Origin: Streptomyces tendae
Lineage (GTDB): Bacteria > Actinomycetota > Actinomycetes > Streptomycetales > Streptomycetaceae
Assembly: GCF_014650435.1 (NCBI RefSeq)
Contig: NZ_BMUY01000003.1
Span: 682,001-746,000 of the forward strand
DNA: 64,000 nt
Direction of reading: 5' to 3'
Below are positions 63,360 through 64,000 of this stretch, one piece after another; the stretch's first letter is position 1, and every line of letters starts with the position of its first letter. The position numbers were made by a program, and so were the translations under genes. The notes under the pieces were generated by a model, which saw nothing but the letters and a program-made list of their open reading frames with translations, did no database searches and was not told the origin of the DNA.

Positions 63360-64000
63360 TCACCGGATCTCGAGGATCTTCTCCCGCATCGCGTACACCA
63401 CGGCCTCCATCCTGGAGTGCAGCTGGAGTTTCTCCAGGATGTTGCGCACGTGGTTCTTCACGGTGTTCTCGGAAATGAACAGTTCCTTCGCGATGTCGCG
63501 GTTGTTCATTCCCGTGGCGACGAGTTTGAGGACCTCAAGCTCGCGGTCCGTGAGCCGCGGCGCGGGCACCAGTCGGCGTTCGTCGGTCCGCTGGATCATC
63601 GACTTGAACTCGGTGAGCAGTTTCGACGCCATGGACGGACTGATCTGGGACTGCCCGTCGGCCACCGCGCGAATGGCGGTGGCCACCTCGTCGGTGGAGA
63701 TCTCCTTGAGGAGATATCCGGTCGCGCCCGCCTTGATCGCGTCGTAGAGGTCGGCCTCCTCGTCACTGATCGTCAGCATGATGATCTTGGCACTGGGGGC
63801 CACCTCCTTGATGGAGGTGCAGGCCTCGATACCGCCCCGTTTGGGCATGCGCACATCCATCAGGACGATGTCCGGCAGCAGGTCGGCGGCCTTCTCCACG
63901 GCCTCGGCGCCGTCCCCGGCCTCTCCCACGACCTGGATGTCCTCCTCGGCCGCCAGCACGATCTCCAGGCCGCGGCGGAAGAGGGCGTGGTCGTCCACGA
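63360..64000 (-). CDS. NarL/LuxR-type response regulator (5' end outside window)
   Basis: At least 213 residues are visible and the first few lie beyond base 64000. The receiver domain has VDDHALFRRGLEIVL, the phospho-acceptor Asp in DIVLMDVRMPKRGG, the Thr in IIMLTISDEEADLY and the Lys in GYLLKEIS. A LuxR/GerE DNA-binding domain ends the protein (LTDRELEVLKLVATGMNNRDIAKELFISENTVKNHVRNIL). No sensor kinase gene is visible before the window ends. It is convergent with the glycosylase gene, with a 39-bp gap. Confidence 0.93.
   Translation of the reverse strand, partial: VDDHALFRRGLEIVLAAEEDIQVVGEAGDGAEAVEKAADLLPDIVLMDVRMPKRGGIEACTSIKEVAPSAKIIMLTISDEEADLYDAIKAGATGYLLKEISTDEVATAIRAVADGQSQISPSMASKLLTEFKSMIQRTDERRLVPAPRLTDRELEVLKLVATGMNNRDIAKELFISENTVKNHVRNILEKLQLHSRMEAVVYAMREKILEIR

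Overview
The window is high-GC actinobacterial chromosome, almost certainly Streptomyces. The signs are strong third-position GC, frequent GTG starts, stop/start overlaps, a sortase-type LAETG surface protein, a 1,650-residue NAD-glutamate dehydrogenase, and an ABC sugar importer with no ATPase gene of its own. From memory, and not checked here, the gene order resembles the S. coelicolor SCO2958-SCO3008 neighbourhood. I see no phage, plasmid, transposase, CRISPR or rRNA. The only RNA gene I could support is tmRNA.

Layout. 1-7.3 kb: the start of a narK nitrate/nitrite transporter, a Pro/Gln-rich membrane protein, and a translationally coupled matA-matB-acyltransferase operon for an extracellular poly-GlcNAc-type glycan (all minus). 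7.4-9.8 kb: a divergent LysR regulator/MFS transporter pair. 9.8-13.8 kb: minus-strand ftsE-ftsX-S41 protease-smpB-ssrA (cell division and trans-translation). 14-15.2 kb: a tiny zinc-ribbon membrane protein facing a TSEG-repeat, LAETG-anchored wall protein. 15.5-24.1 kb: prfB, two membrane Ser/Thr kinases (pkaB, pkaA) and a divergent FHA-FtsK/EccC-like ATPase. 24.2-28.5 kb: a nucleoside-deoxyribosyltransferase-like protein and a three-gene carbohydrate ABC importer whose first permease carries a large extracytoplasmic insertion.

28.6-50 kb is dominated by a wall-glycopolymer (teichoic-acid-type) region. It has three tandem GT2-CDP-glycerol-phosphotransferase fusions, two polytopic membrane proteins, galE, a TagG/TagH-type ABC exporter, a fourth fusion paralogue and a TarS-like GT2. 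Housekeeping or stress genes are interspersed: ohr/ohrR, a glutaredoxin-like protein with a DinB-family protein, a DppA-type D-aminopeptidase, a SnoaL-like protein and a TetR regulator. The four fusion paralogues differ at the residue where TagF-family enzymes have a catalytic histidine, and one has lost the metal-binding motif of its GT2 domain.

50-64 kb: NAD-dependent glutamate dehydrogenase, a HAD hydrolase, a conserved hypothetical, an Rv3235-family protein next to secA, a GNAT acetyltransferase, an AlkX/YcaQ-like DNA glycosylase and the 3' part of a NarL/LuxR-type response regulator. A roughly 70-bp three-hairpin intergenic element occurs twice (about 50.0 and 61.95 kb).

Common threads are the cell surface (PNAG-like glycan, teichoic acid, sortase substrate, FtsEX, SecA) and Ser/Thr-kinase/FHA signalling. 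A TxVLP motif is repeated in both MatA and the PkaA linker, which suggests, as inference only, that the kinase module and the Mat glycan system are connected.
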